A program made the position numbers and the translations under genes. A stretch of DNA of 64,000 bases from contig OY755237.1 of NCBI GenBank assembly GCA_963576725.1, forward strand, positions 68,465,472-68,529,471. The letters are read 5' to 3'. Of this stretch, positions 43,912-54,429 are shown piece after piece. Origin of the DNA: Azorinus chamasolen (taxonomy: Eukaryota > Mollusca > Bivalvia > Cardiida > Solecurtidae). The stretch's first letter is position 1; the number at the start of each line of letters is the position of its first letter. The notes beneath the pieces were generated by a model, which worked only from the letters and a program-made list of their open reading frames with translations, was not told the DNA's origin and searched no databases.

Positions 43912-44122
43912 CAGTAAAACTCCTCTAATCGGACGTTAATTTTAGCATACATATCGGGCATGGAGACTGGTGGCATCTTAATACCGGGTGAATGTCATGC
44001 AGAAAGCTCTTCTATGAGTTCTCTGCATAACTTTCACCCTACATTAAGCAGCCACTGGCCTAATCGTATCTATATTCTGCTCTACTGCTCTACGAGAATT
44101 CTGGTATAGAGGATTCTTACTG
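43912..44122. mobile_element. MITE family D
   Basis: TA is at 43910-43911 and 44123-44124. The ends are CAGTAAAACTCCTCTAATCG and, reverse complemented, CAGTAAGAATCCTCTATACC. The palindrome has GTCATGCAGAAAGCTC and a damaged core. Confidence 0.8.
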
Positions 44123-44380
44123 TATATATTTGTATTCTGGTTAACAATACCAATTGATTCAGTAGTAATAGATTGGCGTATCGTCCCCCGCTATCCCATA
44201 TCTCCACGAAATATGATCTGTTGTATATCAATTACCCATTTGATAAGACCCGCATGTCACAGGGTCTGTCTGCTAAATTCCTCAAATTAGCGATATATTA
44301 GCATATATGCCACAAGGAGAATATGATTGAGTTAGACATATACAGACATCATATTAAATATTACCAGGAGTGACTTTATA

Positions 44381-44568
44381 CAGTAAAACATCTCTATAAC
44401 GGCCACTAAATTGCACCAAGTAGTTTATGTTAAAGGCAGGTGGCTGCTTAAACCAATGTGAAAGTATAGGAGCGTTCGGTTTTACTTTCACATTGCTTTA
44501 AGCAGCCACCTGCCCTAAATACCAACTAATTAACACAAGTTAGTGGCCGTTATAGAGAGGTTTTACTG
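44381..44568. mobile_element. MITE family D, subtype 2, best copy
   Basis: TA is at 44379-44380 and 44569-44570, giving 188 bp. The terminal 33 bp match in inverted orientation at 31 positions (start CAGTAAAACATCTCTATAAC, then GGCCACTAA). The shoulder GGCAGGTGGCTGCTTAA and its complement are present; the palindrome core is shortened. Confidence 0.9.
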
Positions 44569-45705
44569 TATGGCCATGTAATGGTTTCTTTTAGATATTC
44601 ATGTGATAAGAAATACTAGGTGAACTATTGTTTGTATTAACATGTTGCATGCGGAACACACATGTACTATCATTTGCAAGCAGTGTTGCACTGCTTGTCT
44701 TTCAAAATCATCTAGATAATTTAAGCATTTCATACTGAATGACCTATATAGTTATGACAATTCCAATCTGAAAGTTCACTATTGAAATACTTATATGACA
44801 CTCGGCAATATCATCTACTTGCATTGTTTTATAGATGTTACAGGGATAGTGTTGGTGGTTGTACAAAATGTATAAAAGAATCACGATGAATCACTACGCT
44901 ATTTCATAGACCATTGTCATGTAATGTCGTAGAAAACAGTACATATGTAGTACATTTCGACGAATTTAGAAACGAAATTTATGTTGCATTATCTTATATA
45001 AGCGACTACAGATTTAGTAAATACATTCGCACATGATTTTATATACATTAATCAATACATTATATAGAATTACGTAATTGTTAAGTTTGCAATTCTGATA
45101 GTTTTCGTGTGTTTGAAACGGAAATATTCACAACTGACTGTTTTGTACGGTATACCGGTTTTCGCGGTCTTGAATTAAACCATTTTTCTCCAGTACAGCA
45201 ATTGTTTCTGCCACTACTATTGCACAATCGGGAACGGACATGCAATTGTATGGTAAAATATTGGAAATAAGATACAAATTGACAATACTGCCGTTATAAT
45301 AAATAGGCTGTCTGATAAATGAAGGCGGATTTGTGTTATTACTCCAGCTAACGTTTTAGTTAGGCGTATATCACATTACATGTAATGGATTAAGTCAGTA
45401 TAAATATTGCTCTTGCAGCTAACCTATTGTTTTATTTAACACATACAAACTTGTAAGCATGCGTGGGTTTGAAAACACACTGGAGGACACAATTGGAGTC
45501 GAGAAGAAACATGTTATCCTCTATGACGGTTTATACATATTAAAACAGTGTAGACCCAGGTTCGGCACGGTTTGCTTAAGCCCTCAATGTAACTGAATTA
45601 TTTCAACTAATAGGTTGTTTGTTGTGTCTCCTGAACATGACAAATAAATGGGTTTCAAAATAAGACCCGGGAGAGTTTTCTTAAAATAATATGGGATTAA
45701 GTGGG
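44569..45705. other. No gene; small B-type trace
   Basis: GCAAGCAGTGTTGCACTGCTTG at 44674-44695 is a collapsed palindrome. ACAGTGTAGACCCAGG, then CGGTTTGC at 45544-45573 is another B remnant. No coding similarity was found. Confidence 0.45.
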
Positions 45706-45709
45706 TTAA

Positions 45710-45932
45710 CCAATTCCGCCATATTGACGCCTTTTCACGCTTCCGTAAAAGTCACTTTTAGAAACCATTGTGATAAATGAAGCATTTGCTCCATAGACGC
45801 AAATGATCTGTTCATCACAATAGTTTCCAAAACTACACATTTCTATGGTTTTCCTTTTCTCTAGAAAATCTCCATTTACTGTAGATTTATTCAAAGAGGA
45901 TGGGTCTAAAATAGCCTATGATGGAATGGCTT
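45710..45932 (+). mobile_element. MITE family A
   Basis: The left TTAA is at 45706-45709 (the right is mutated). It has CAATTCCGCCATATTGACGCC, the palindrome GCATTTGCTCCATAGACGCAAATG, and the right half GTCTAAAATAGCCTATGATGG. Confidence 0.75.
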
Positions 45933-46095
45933 TTACCCTTAGTCTGCCGACAACAATATGTCAACTAAAACACCGATCAGCTGTAGTATCTATTTACATA
46001 CGATTTCTTCAGTTGTTGTGAAATTACCATGCACTTCCTCTGGGTCCAACCTGGTTGCTATTGACAGACATGTCGCGATCAGTAGGATAAGATTT

Positions 46096-46376
46096 ACATG
46101 CACTTCGGGATAACTCGAAGTAAAAGTTCCCTTCTTCCAAATCTACAGAATTATTCTCAAATGTAACGCTACATATATCTGGAAACACACGCCACAGCTT
46201 AATGCATGTCGAAAATAATGCTGGAATCTCCTACTTGAGCTTTCAGTATTGCTTTAGAGCTGCATTAAGTTGTGAATTTGAAAACTGTCCATATTAGAAT
46301 TCGGACTATTCAAACTACTATTATCGCGAAATAATTTGTGTGGTCCTTTGAAGTTCGAGAATATGAAGTATCATTG
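46096..46376. mobile_element. MITE family E, copy 5, left-truncated
   Basis: It starts within ACTTCGGGATAACTCGAAG and ends GTTCGAGAATATGAAGTATC, ATTG before TA. The palindrome has GCATGTCGAAAATAATGCTG and a damaged right arm. Confidence 0.7.
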
Positions 46377-46844
46377 TACACGTTCTATGACATGAAAACC
46401 GTTAGGAATCTGAATTAATTCGAATCCGCACGAATGAATGCCTTGTTTAAATCTCACCTGAACTTACCGTCTCAATGTCAAGTGGTTTGTTTCCAGTAAG
46501 ACGAATTACGATGCGTTTCATCTATATCCGACCTATGTGCGAAAGCTATTATAGTGTCACCAACATCATACTAAAGGATAATAATTTAGTTGAAAATACA
46601 CATGGCGGAATTTCTGATGAAATATCTGAAGTACGTTGAATACTTTTCAAAGGAATGTTTGTCTTTAGTCTTTATGAGAGATGAAAGTAATTTCCTCACT
46701 GAGAAATACATTCTTTTTAGATTGCAGTTTTCGTTTAATTCCTTATGGCGCCAAGTAAGGTCAATCGCAAGACAAAATGACGTTTACTTCAGTTTTTAGC
46801 TTAGGTTTTTTTTTCTATTTCTCCTCTAAAACGTAACAGGTGTG
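46377..46844. other. No gene recognised
   Basis: The frame 46590-46799 (69 residues) is not recognised and lacks family motifs. It is noted as an unconfirmed frame. Confidence 0.4.
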
Positions 46845-46985
46845 CAAAACAGTTTGAATCCTGATGAGATGCCACGTTACTCCGCGTCTCATCTGCATCC
46901 AAACTGCGTGTGAAAGAATCACATGCCCCCTCACTCGGCAGCAAGAATTGTAAGCCTGGCAAAATTCGGCAGTGAGAAATATGTC
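46845..46985. repeat. C-type MITE, degraded
   Basis: AAAACAGTTTGAATCCTGAT, then GAGATGCCACGTTACTCCGC, then GTCTCATCTGCATCCAAACTG, then TTCGGCAGTGAGAAA at about 46965-46980 as the C right end. TTAA is lost. Confidence 0.6.
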
Positions 46986-47175
46986 TTTTTGATATATTTT
47001 ACATAAATACTTGAAGTGCTCTGATCTTATATTTCGACCACTAACGACCCTTTCCAAAGATTATCATGTCCTGATAATCTTTGAAAAAGGTCCTTAGTGG
47101 TCGAATTATTAGAACAGAGCAATTCAAGTATTTATGTATTACATTAATTCCCTATTTTGGAATATTTTCTTCATT
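46986..47175. mobile_element. Fold-back element J, copy 2
   Basis: ACATAAATACTTGAAGTGC, then TTTCGACCACTAACGACC and AAAGATTATCA with inverted partners ending at about 47145. The loop is nearly absent (CATGTCC), unlike the 60-bp loop at 29655-29718. The outer word GGAATATTTTCTTC matches the flank of copy 1. Confidence 0.65.
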
Positions 47176-47537
47176 GTGATATATTTTAGTTTCCAGTAAC
47201 AATGTTTGGTAAACATTAAGATATTGCGATATATTTGATATATTTGTTAAGAAAATTCGACCTATTTGTAATGCACAGTGAATACAATGGAAAGGATAGA
47301 GAGTACAGTTAGCGATGGAGGAAAGCGGAATGAGAGAAAATGGATGGGAGCGCATATGGAATGTACATAGTAATGGTAAATAAATTAAAATTCTAAGCGT
47401 ATTGTATGATTCAACACATTGACCCTTTACTCTCCAGGAATATCTATGTAAACAAGTGATAACATTATGGGTATTTATTAGAATATTTTTTAATGGCACA
47501 TGGTTACAGTGGCAGTTGTAGAAACTGTAAACTCATA
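47176..47537. other. No gene recognised
   Basis: The minus-strand frame 47152-47499 partly overlaps element J and has no recognisable domain. Confidence 0.45.
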
Positions 47538-47900
47538 CAGTGCTCCCTCTCTCTACAACGGCACCCTTTGGGATACGAAGATTGTATGTGTTGTTCAGAG
47601 GGAGTTGTTATAGGGAGGGGAAATCAAACATAATTAGCTTGTTTGCAGATCCCCAGATAAGGTGTATTTCGAGAACTAAAACCGTTATGCCTCTATCAAA
47701 CCCTATGTTGTGACCACTCTTTAGAATCGTCACAAAGTGACGATTCTAAAGAGTGGTCACAACATAGGGTTTGATGGAGGCATAAAGAAAATACGATGGA
47801 AAAAGTTGTTTCTGGAGTCTTGTTGTTTCGGAAACAGTGACATGTGTTGTTGTAAGGAGGGAATCGTTATTGAGAGGGCCGTTGTAGGGAGGGAGCACTG
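47538..47900. mobile_element. MITE family H (TA), complete
   Basis: TA is at 47536-47537 and 47901-47902, giving 363 bp. The ends are CAGTGCTCCCTCTCTCTAC and, reverse complemented, CAGTGCTCCCTCCCTACAAC, with ACAACGGC inside both. The centre is a palindrome of about 104 bp from TTATGCCTC through GTGACCACTCTTTAGAATCG, with a CAAAG loop. The frame 47737-48060 is an artefact of this element. Confidence 0.85.
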
Positions 47901-47914
47901 TATATGTTTTATAG

Positions 47915-47997
47915 CATACCCGATTAGGAGCCGTCTGATCTGGGTCTACTCTGTTGGCATAGGTGTAGAAATGCGTATTTATGGAGTAAAGGTTACT
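47915..47997. repeat. B-type right half
   Basis: TTAGGAGCCGTCTGATCTGGGT, then CTACTCTGTTGGCATAG, then TATTTATGGAGTAAAGG before TTAC. The left half is absent. Confidence 0.55.
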
Positions 47998-48042
47998 CTA
48001 AGAACAATTGCAGAACAAATGCAGTATGCAGCAATATGGTAC

Positions 48043-48255
48043 ACAGTTGAGTCTCGCTAAAATGACCACATGATCTATTCACACAGGAGACTGTAAAATC
48101 AGACGAGTGTTTAATGCATAGCAAAAGTGACACAGATTATTATAGACTCTTTCTGTGTATTTGTGTTTGCTCTGCATTAAACTACCACCTGTTTTAAAAA
48201 TCCACAACTCGACTTCGTTTCAGTTGTAGTATTATCGAGACTTTTCCTGTGCATT
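48043..48255. mobile_element. MITE family D, degraded
   Basis: CACAGTTGAGTCTCGCTAAAA on the left and TATTATCGAGACTTTTCCTG on the right. The palindrome GCATAGCAAAAGTGACACAG and a diverged partner with GCATTAAACTACCACCTG are still visible. Confidence 0.6.
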
Positions 48256-48360
48256 AAATACTATGGTAGATAAAGGTGTTCTATATTTCTAACATATATT
48301 TTAGACATACATCCGAGAAAACGATTGATAATAAATCATGTGGAAAATATGTTTAATTAA

Positions 48361-48546
48361 CACATTACCCCCTAGTGACGCATTTTTAGCCTCTATAAAA
48401 TTCACATTGTGAAACCATTGTGATAAATAGAGCATTTGTTTTCAAACCTACACTATTCTAAAACTCCCCTTTTCTATAATTAATGCTCCTTTTCGGTAGA
48501 TTAGTTAAAAAAGGTTGGGTCTAAAAATAACCTAGGAGAAAATGGG
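48361..48546 (+). mobile_element. MITE family A, palindrome halved
   Basis: The left TTAA is at 48357-48360, the right ATAA at 48547-48550. AAATAGAGCATTTG passes directly into TTTTCAAACCTACAC, so the second arm has been deleted. Confidence 0.75.
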
Positions 48547-48609
48547 ATAAATAGCGACAATATAGCAAAATATGGTTGTTGTATTTGCGATCGCTTTCAT
48601 TACGTTTAA

Positions 48610-48829
48610 CCCCTATCTCATAGGCTATGTTTAGATCTATTTATTTGAATACATCTGCTGAAAAGGAGCATTTAGTAGAGAAAATGGAACATTTTAAAAC
48701 TGTGTAGTTTGAAACCATAATGACCAGCAGAGTATTTGGTTTATTTATCACAATGAATTAACCAGCCACCTGCCTAAAAGTATCTACATTCTTCTCTGCT
48801 AGAATTCCGGTTTAGAAGGTTTTTATTGT
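48610..48829 (-). mobile_element. Chimeric repeat: family A joined to family D
   Basis: From TTAA 48606-48609 the inverted A sequence runs (CCCTATCTCATAGGC, then GGAGCATTTAGTAGAG) to TTATTTATCACAATG. Then AACCAGCCACCTGCC begins the right half of a D element, which ends GTTTTTATTGTA at 48829. Neither element is complete. Confidence 0.65.
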
Positions 48830-49148
48830 ATCGTGTTTAATCAAATGTTTAACTCTTTCATCACCGAACTCACCGGAAATCAGCTCAGAGCACTTGCTGC
48901 GATGGATGAGTGTGTGGTTACTATTGGGTATCGACGGTGTTTGAACATTACATGTACATTCAGGCCTCTTCGTTCAGTTGAGGGCCTATGTTTGTTGTTT
49001 GCCTTTCGACTTCATGTCACATATTGTGGAATAATATTAATGTCATCTACGAAATAACGGAACGTTTTGTAATCGTACTTACTCTGGTTAGCTATTCAAA
49101 AGAGAATTCCAAATAATTGGGATATATTTGAAAGGTGGAACACGTTAA

Positions 49149-49317
49149 AAGTTTTGCCGCCATAGGCGAAACTGTGATGACCTTTGCAAACAGATTGAAC
49201 CCAGATGACTCATCAAGACATCAGCCGTTTGACACTTTAATTATGTTTTAAAAAACAAACTGAATACAGTTCCATTTGAAACCTGAAGCAGACAAAATTT
49301 ATTTTGCGGCGAAAGGG
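49149..49317. mobile_element. MITE family C
   Basis: TTAA is at 49145-49148 and 49318-49321. The ends are AAGTTTTGCCGCC and TTGCGGCGAAAGGG. The palindrome is shortened to GCAAACAGATTGAACCCAGAT, then ATCAAGACATCAGCCGTTTG. Confidence 0.7.
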
Positions 49318-49321
49318 TTAA

Positions 49322-49830
49322 TTGTGCAACCTGTTATAATACATTCAGACATGCATATTTAACAGTTTCAGCAATTACCACACATGTTAGCATTAGACGC
49401 ACATGTCTCCTGATACCATCATAATCCTCATTCATCATCAACTAATTACTCATTGGCGCTATATGACTTATTCAGAGTCTCTACTCCCCAAACCCCTTTC
49501 ATTCACTCACTCTTTACGTTAGTCCTATTTCAAAACGTCAGACAGGCGTCGCCCTATGTGAATGCAAGATAAATGGCCGAACTAATAACACTCCACATTT
49601 GTCCAAATGATCGTCTGACAAGGTCAGGAAGATAAATTGCATGAGGCAAATTTGTAATTACACCAGAGATTCGCATAGATACAATACACAATAAGCACGA
49701 AGATCGGACAACAGCCGATCAGCAATTACAACAATAAATACACGCTGTTTTTGATAAGTTCAGTAATCTGAACCATTCTAGTGAGAAGACAATGCCATGT
49801 CAGCTAGGATAAATAAAGAATGGGGATTCG
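49322..49830. other. No gene recognised
   Basis: No repeat or coding family was recognised. Confidence 0.45.
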
Positions 49831-49834
49831 ATGT

Positions 49835-50400
49835 GTTTAACAAACAAATTGTAATCCAAACCTAGTCAGTCATACAATTACCAGTACGTGGTAAAGCGCT
49901 ATTTGCACAATAGAGCTTGTAAAGTCCCGTGCAATTTGTTAAGTTATTCATAGGGTCATTCGAAATTGAAGTGGTGCAAGGATGGCTTATTTTAAGAGTG
50001 TCGGTTTAACGTTTTTGTATCGTACCACCTTAACAAACAAATTGTAATTCAAATCTGGTCAATCATACACTTACCATTACTTTATATTTGCACAATAGAG
50101 CTTGTAAAGTCCCGTGTAATTTGTTAGATTATACGTAGGGTCGTTAGAAGTTGAAGTGTTGCAAGGATGGCTGATTTTAACCCATTTGCGCCCAGTGTAT
50201 TCTTTCATGCTTATATATCGGATTAGTCCAACTTTTATCTAAGGGATGCCTGGTCTGAATTGTCATTTTCGCTTTGTTTTATATTGAAACTCCTATCAGC
50301 AAACAGTTTAGACTCTGATCAGAGTCTACACTGTTTGTCTATAACCCATATATGGGATCATGGGCACACATGCGTTAAGAGTGCCGTTTTAACGTTTTTG
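49835..50400 (+). repeat. Tandem duplication, second unit carrying an L insertion
   Basis: Unit 1 (about 49839-50032) and unit 2 (about 50033-50410 without the insert) share AACAAACAAATTGTAATCCA, GCACAATAGAGCTTGTAAAG, GTTTTTGTATCGTAC and other words in order. Unit 1 has uninterrupted TTTTAAGAGTG. Unit 2 has the L element at the same TTAA. Confidence 0.85.
50181..50374 (+). mobile_element. MITE family L at a proven TTAA site
   Basis: TTAA is at 50177-50180 and 50375-50378, giving 194 bp. The ends are CCCATTTGCGCCCAGTG and TGGGCACACATGCG. The palindrome GCAAACAGTTTAGACTCTGA is directly followed by TCAGAGTCTACACTGTTTG; the GACGCCGC core is missing. The neighbouring duplicate shows the empty site. 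Confidence 0.9.
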
Positions 50401-50417
50401 TATCGTACTACCTTAAT

Positions 50418-50677
50418 CAGGTGCGGATCCAGGATATCAGATTAGGGGGGGGGGGGGGTAGACAATTTTGGAGAAGGGGGGATGCGTATATTTTTATGTT
50501 TGTAATACATGCTGAAGAACGAGCGTAATTGGGTGAGGGAAATAAAACGAACTCAGATTAAATAATTTTGTTATTGATTTTAGTAGATCTAGATCTAAAA
50601 TATTGCTAAACTAAAGTTTGTTTTGGCAATTTTAGGTGGGGGCGTACGCCGGCTCCGCCCCTCTAAATCCGTGCCTG
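50418..50677. mobile_element. hAT-like MITE with G-run
   Basis: The ends are CAGGTGCGGATCCAGGAT and, reverse complemented, CAGGCACGGATTTAGAGG. A 14-G run is at 50445-50458. Flanks (ACCTTAAT and TTACTAAT) are only partly alike, so an 8-bp duplication is possible but unproved. CAGG-CGGATCCAGG ends are typical of animal hAT MITEs. Confidence 0.6.
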
Positions 50678-50691
50678 TTACTAATGCTATT

Positions 50692-50750
50692 TCCAAGCCG
50701 TGAGACCGAGGCGAGAAGGCTCCTGTAGGAGCCCTCTCATTAGGGTACAT
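50692..50750. repeat. B-type core
   Basis: GAGACCGAGGCGAGAAGGCTCC, then TGTAGGAGCCCTCTCATTAGGG. No ends found. Confidence 0.5.
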
Positions 50751-51004
50751 GTATGTGGTATTTGTAAAACAATACTTATTTTACAAAATGTTATCTCTCA
50801 ATATTTACGGTAACCCTGTCCTATTTTACAGTTTTATTGATAACTCAGTTTGTTTAGCAATTCAGCATTGAACGGTTAATACCTCAATGGAGTACAACTT
50901 ACCTTAGTACAGTGTTGGTGTACTGTTTGCATTGTCACCATTAATTGACATTCATTATTCATCCCTGTATTTATTCGTATAGTTTGGTTGTATATTGCGA
51001 TCAC

Positions 51005-51130
51005 AAGAGCTACTTATAAAGTTACGTACTCTAATACTAAAATTTCTTCACCAAACCCTATGCTGCAATCACTTTTTAGAATTGTAACGAGTTGTCACAA
51101 CATAGGTCTTGGTGGAAAGATGAAGAAGTT
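51005..51130. mobile_element. Fold-back element G, degraded
   Basis: AGAGCTAC, then ACGTACTCTAATACTAAAAT, TTCTTCACCAAACCCTATG, and a shortened right arm GTCACAACATAGGTCTTGG. It matches 18821-18997. Confidence 0.6.
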
Positions 51131-51188
51131 GCTATTAATTTTTTTTTAATTTACTCATCTTAGACCTCTGGTTCGCTGTTTTGCGTTA

Positions 51189-51370
51189 CAGTAAAAACGG
51201 ACATAATTTACAGCGACGAAGACAGGTGGTACCTTAATGCAGGGCGAATGTTATGCAGAAATCTCCTATAGGAACTTTTTCCACAACTTTTGTCCTGCAA
51301 TAAGCAACCACCTGCTCATAAAGACAGTCATTTTTGTTCATTAAGCGGTCGCATTAGAGGGGTTTTACTG
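51189..51370. mobile_element. MITE family D at the start of the 2-kb duplication
   Basis: TA is at 51187-51188 and 51371-51372. The ends are CAGTAAAAACGGACATAAT and, reverse complemented, CAGTAAAACCCCTCTAATGC. The palindrome GCAGGGCGAATGTTATGCAG has a diverged right arm. The small frame 51290-51496 starts in it and is repeated at 53213-53419. Confidence 0.7.
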
Positions 51371-53142
51371 TATTTGGAAACAGTGTTTCACAGAGCTTGC
51401 GTGTACCGGTGCAGAGATATATTGGTCGACGACGACACATTGAAGCAGGATATACAAATACAACTAAAACGTTTCTATCTATGGCACCCTCGATGAGATA
51501 GATTAGTCTGGAAATCCCCCGATTAAAATCTACAGAAAGTCATTTTTCACCTGACAATTGCGGCATCGACCATAATGAAAGAACGAAACAGAACACCACA
51601 GGGAATTTATTTAATTGTTTATCGAATGCATACGAGTTTATGTATTCTGACATCCAGTGTTCCTGCGATATACACGACCATAAGCAACGAAAGTAGACAG
51701 TAAAATGTGTATTTTTTAACACATTCAGTTATTTAAGCGAGTAAAAACGAACACATATAATGGGCATAGGCGGTACTTCAAAAGAGTAAAGTCCACATTA
51801 GCTCTTTAATTATTCAGACATTTAATGTCTCACGAAGAGAAGTAATATAAATCGCTGTGTAGTATGCAAAATGCAAAAAACCTAATTAATGTATTGTGAT
51901 AATATACGCACCAGCTGATTAACCCTTGTCCCGCTAATTCGGAGTCTTTTCTGGCACCCAAACTGTTTGACACCTGATCAATCGTTTCTCAACAGCTTGT
52001 ACCATGGCATTTGGTCAATCATTTGATCGAATTATAAGTAGTCGAAATCGTACCAGATTCAAACTGGAACTGACATGATGTTTTACGGCGAGCTAAGGGT
52101 ATATATATTTAATTAAAACAACATTACGTTAATATATTTAATAGTTTTAATTATATTTCGCTTTAAAACCTGCAGCAAAAGATAATGTTAGCAGGTGAAT
52201 TTATTTTGCACCGAAAGAGTTAACAATTAATACGGAAAGCATAAGACTAAAAAAAGAAATCGTTTTGTATAGTGCAAGTTCATGTATAGTGCAACATGTT
52301 TCACTATATAATCGAAACTAACCATTGCTCAAATAGTTTTGATTTGTCATTTGCTTTAACTCTAAAGTTGTATTTACCTTTCATAGTCTCGTTTTGGTTG
52401 TCTCAACCGAACTGTTATAAATAAATAATGCGTAACAAACATGGCAAGGAAGATAAATTCTGGAGAGAGGTGATCCCCCGAAAGCAAACTTTGCAACACA
52501 AAAGGAGAAAATTGCAGACTCGGGTTTATTGAGTCTGTTCATGAGCAGTAATTGAAAGTGCAACACTGCTCACGCCCCCTAGCACCGGCTTAAGCGGTAT
52601 TCAATTTTCATAACAAAACGTACTGATGAAAGTCATGATCTTGAATGATCAGAAAGTATAACAACACTGAGAATGAAGTACGGGGCGACGTTTTACACAC
52701 GATTGTCGAATGTCAGAAATGGTAGTATTTGATAGTATCTTTAGGCGGTACCTTTTCCGATGAAATACTACAGCTTTAGTAGTATAACGGATATTATTGA
52801 TAGCTTACGGAATATTTACGATACCTGATAGACGTTGGCTATGTTTACTTTTAATAATCAGAGATAACATACACTACCATATATCATTTGAACGTGGCAA
52901 TGTTTATGTGGATGGGTTATTAAAATGTAGTTCATTCAACCAGTTAAGGCAGATGCCGTACCAAGTATAACTTTTTCCAGTAACTAGTAAATTATATTTC
53001 TTTCCAAATTAAGTATAATATTGAATTACTTCATGCAAACCTTCAAATGAATGTACCCAGTGATGTCTGCTCTCAGATAGAACCTATTACACAAACGGAA
53101 TATACACTGTATCGACGCCTAGGTGTTTAAATGAAGAGAAAA
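51219..53142 (+). repeat. 2-kb tandem segmental duplication, copy 1
   Basis: It aligns with 53143-55235 in the same orientation over nearly its whole length. Anchors include TTGGTCGACGACGACACATT (51423/53346), GGAAATCCCCCGATTAAAAT, GGCGGTACC, GATAACATACACTACCATAT and CGTGGCAATG. Its right end GACGCCTAGGTGTTTAAATG meets copy 2. The interval contains no recognisable gene. The conserved frame ending LKQDIQIQLKRFYLWHPR occurs in both copies through DNA identity. Confidence 0.85.
51923..52219 (+). mobile_element. MITE family N/C inside copy 1
   Basis: TTAA is at 51919-51922 and 52220-52223. The left end is CCCTTGTCCCGCTAATTC and the right end TTTTGCACCGAAAGAG. A single CCCAAACTGTTTG shoulder remains. 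Confidence 0.6.
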
Positions 53143-53147
53143 AGGCT

Positions 53148-53294
53148 GGCGGTAGCTTCATGCAGGACGAATGTTATGCAGAAATCTCCTATAGGGGCTT
53201 TTTGCATAACTTTTGTCCTGCATTAAGCAACCACCTGCTTATGAAGACAGCCATGTTTGTTCCTTAAGTGATCGCATTAGAGGGGTTTTACTCT
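53148..53294. mobile_element. Family D remnant at the start of copy 2
   Basis: The left TIR is absent. The palindrome GCAGGACGAATGTTATGCAG with core CTCCTATAGGGGC and the right end GCATTAGAGGGGTTTTACTC are intact. Confidence 0.65.
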
Positions 53295-53990
53295 ATATGG
53301 AAATAGTGTTTCACAGAGCTTGCGTGTTCCGGTGCAGAGATAAATTGGTCGACGACGACACATTGAAGCAGGATATACAAATACAACTAAAACGTTTCTA
53401 TCTATGGCACCCTCGATGAGATAGATTAGTCTGGAAATCCCCCGATTAAAATCTACAGAAAGTCATTTTTCACCTGACAATTGCGGCATCGACCATAATG
53501 AAAGAACGAAACAGAACACCCACAGGGAATCTATTTAATTGTTTATCGAATGCATACTAGTATATGTATTCTGACATCCAGTGTTCCTGCGATAGTAGAC
53601 AGTAAAATGTGTATTTTTAACACACTCAGTTATTTAAGCGAGTAAAAACGAACACATATAATGGGCATATGGCGTACTTTAAAAGAGTAAAGTCCACATT
53701 AGGTCTTTAATTATTCAGACATTTAATGTCTCACGAAGAGAAGTAGTATAAATCGCTGTGTATTATGAAAAAAACCTGATTAATATATTGTGATAATATA
53801 CGCACCAGCTGATTTACCATTGTCCCGCTAATTTGGAGTCTATTCTGGCCCCCCAAACTGTTTGACACCTGGTCAATAGTTTCTAAAGTATGTGCCATGG
53901 CATTCGGTCAATTATTTGATCGAATTATAAGTAGTCGAAATCGCACCAGATTCAAACTTGAGCAGATATAATGTTTTACAGCGAGTTAAG

Positions 53991-53994
<4 letters not shown>

Positions 53995-54053
<59 letters not shown>
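53995..54053. repeat. TA dinucleotide array
   Basis: About 28 uninterrupted TA units. The orthologous point in copy 1 (about 52098) has only TATATATA, so the expansion followed the duplication. Confidence 0.95.
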
Positions 54054-54061
<8 letters not shown>

Positions 54062-54429
54062 TAACATTACGTTAATATATTTAATAGTTTTAATTATATT
54101 GCGCTTTATCAACATACACACATATTCATATGATGTACACACATGTGTCATTGCATTATCTCGATGCCTTTTAATCAGAAACTTAATGGTAAATTTAGGA
54201 AAATGTTTCTGTTTGACACTGTTCATAATAATATGTTTGTAAATGAATTAACAAAAAACAGCAGTTAAAAACCTGAAGCAGACGATAATGTTAGCAGGTG
54301 AAATTTAACAACAGTTAACAATTAATACAGAAAGCATAAGACACAAAAAACAATCGTTTTGTATAGTGCAAGTTCATGTATAATGCAAAATGTTTCACTG
54401 TATAATCGAAACTTACCATTGCTCAAATA

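Noticed and set aside
47737..48060. 107-residue frame
   Set aside because: Starts in the palindrome of element H and runs through a B fragment.
51290..51496. Frame conserved with 53213-53419
   Set aside because: The similarity is due to the 2-kb tandem duplication and includes part of a D MITE; no family match and no evidence of selection.
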